A DNA stretch of 64,000 nucleotides from Verpa conica (Eukaryota > Ascomycota > Pezizomycetes > Pezizales > Morchellaceae): positions 1,426,001 through 1,490,000 of the forward strand of contig JAUFSD010000010.1 of NCBI GenBank assembly GCA_033030425.1. Direction: 5' to 3'. Of the stretch, positions 62,965 through 64,000 are shown piece after piece. Positions within the stretch are counted from its first letter, which is position 1. Every line of letters begins with the position of its first letter. Position numbers and translations under genes: made by a program. The notes under the pieces were generated by a model that was not told the origin of the DNA, made no database searches, and saw nothing but the letters and a program-made list of their open reading frames with translations.

Positions 62965-64000
62965 GCGTTTGGGTTCCCTACATATAGCTAGCTCTTGTCT
63001 TTGTTACTTTCCCATGTAGATATTTATGAGAAATATAGATAAAGAAATTCAAGATAAATTCTAGGTGTTTTTCGTGTTAGAGGTCTACAAGAAAACTATA
63101 AGAACTACATGATTAAAGGTTTTAAACAAGGTAGTGGTATCATGGTAGCCAAGATGCTCAAAGATCATACTAAGAGTATCTCCTATGTTCGTTTTTGTGT
63201 TATTTGTAATCATACAGTATCACTCGGAATCTTAGGGGCTAAATATTTTTATAGTAGAATGAATAAATACATGGAGCCCTTGGGCTATGGCATTTTTTTT
63301 ATAGTACAGACTGGGTTAACTACTTGTCTGATGCTTAGGGGAAACGTTTCTCCCGAGTCCCCTTAATCCCCTATTCGATACCATATACTACAGCCTCTGG
63401 TAGAATTATAGGCTATCAAACAAGGGATTGAGGTTAATGATATTGCTTAAGTCTTTGCTGAGAACATAGCAGATCAATTGTCTTAAACGCCAGATTTCTA
63501 CCAGAGGCTGTAGGTACAGGGTGTTAAGGGTAAGTGGTGAGAACTATCTCTGGTTGGATAGAACGCTGACTGAAGCTTGCAGTTTTCTGGAGGGCACTCA
63601 CGACTTTTCCCCCATACAAATCCTATATTCTCTAGAATTCACCGCTGGATTCTTTGTGTAGTGTACACCTTAGTACGCCGGTTTTTGCTAGAGTAGAGGG
63701 TGGAAAACACTTGGCTGGCTATCTATAGAGAGAACAGCTCTATACCCCGCTCTCAGGGTCCGCCAGTCCCTTCATTGGTACTCTACAACCTACGGTAAAA
63801 AAAAAAAAAAGGAGATCGGGAAACTAACAAAGCCTTGTGACCAATCAAATTTCTAGAGTCTTCGCCAAAAATCTAAAGAACGAATAAAAGCCTTGAAACT
63901 CTTGCTCTTGTCTCATATCTCACGATCTGTTTTTGCCGCTATAGCAGTACATGCACCCATTCAATCGTGTTTCTTGGCGTAATTCCTATTGGGAGGCCGT
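62965..64000. other. Downstream intergenic, no supported gene
   Basis: AT-rich; contains a short inverted-repeat element (63388-63513) and a poly-A run near 63798-63811. Frame 63109-63366 (+) is without family or start context and is not called. Confidence 0.55.
63388..63513. repeat. 126-bp inverted-repeat element, 18-bp perfect arms
   Basis: Bases 63388-63405 (CTACAGCCTCTGGTAGAA) and 63496-63513 are exact reverse complements, 90 bases apart. No clear target-site duplication flanks them. It could be a very short MITE, a solo fold-back end or a hairpin-forming relic. Confidence 0.65.

Noticed and set aside
63109..63366. 85-codon frame downstream of PEPP
   Set aside because: No domain, no neighbouring exon and AT-rich composition; could be a relic but cannot be supported.

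Overview
The window is nuclear DNA of a filamentous ascomycete (Pezizomycotina). Genes are split by short GT-AG introns, mostly 46-140 bp, often with CTAAC/CTGAC-like branch points. Several families are typical of the group: a STAND protein with the fungal N-terminal domain, Kre9/Knh1, a PREG/Pho80-type cyclin, the fungal 17.8-kDa complex I subunit and an RRM-PUF protein of the Jsn1 type. Gene density is low (16 supported protein genes in 64 kb), with gene-free stretches of 7-10 kb. That would fit a large-genome lineage such as Pezizomycetes, but this is inference only.

Layout. 0.4-2.7 kb: VPS72/YL1 (-). 2.7-12.9 kb: AT-rich gene desert holding one clear 257-bp MITE with 30-bp terminal inverted repeats (6207-6463) and a perfect 21-bp-stem hairpin (8086-8131). 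12.9-16.7 kb: RRM-PUF RNA-binding protein (+). 17.7-19.9 kb: intracellular GH13 alpha-glucosidase (+). 20.3-22.0 kb: convergent complex I subunit (+) and signal peptidase subunit Spc2 (-). 22.5-26.2 kb: NLR-like STAND protein with NACHT and 12-13 ankyrin repeats (+). 27.6-30.1 kb: Akr1-type ankyrin/DHHC palmitoyltransferase (-). 30.5-31.1 kb: unrecognised acidic-tailed protein (-). 32.0-34.0 kb: LrgA-LrgB-type membrane protein (-), divergent from a HAUS3-like coiled-coil protein at 34.2-36.3 kb (+). 38.6-44.0 kb: short-chain dehydrogenase, degenerate kinase-like protein and F-box-like protein (all +). 44-51.3 kb: second gene desert. 51.4-52.7 kb: PREG/Pho80-type cyclin with an upstream ORF whose stop overlaps the start codon. 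56.3-57.0 kb: fatty acid hydroxylase/sterol desaturase family protein. 59.6-60.5 kb: Kre9/Knh1-like cell wall protein. 61.1-63.0 kb: PEPP-type Xaa-Pro aminopeptidase. 63.4-63.5 kb: short inverted-repeat element.

The genes are mostly unrelated housekeeping functions (chromatin, translation control, respiration, secretion, lipid modification of proteins, phosphate or cell-cycle signalling, wall synthesis) and do not form a metabolic cluster or operon. The accessory-looking parts are the STAND protein, the orphan protein beside a 30-bp tandem repeat, the kinase-like and F-box-like genes, and the two deserts. I joined exons by hand from splice signals, reading frame and family alignment from memory; no database search was run. 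I found no tRNA, rRNA or CRISPR.
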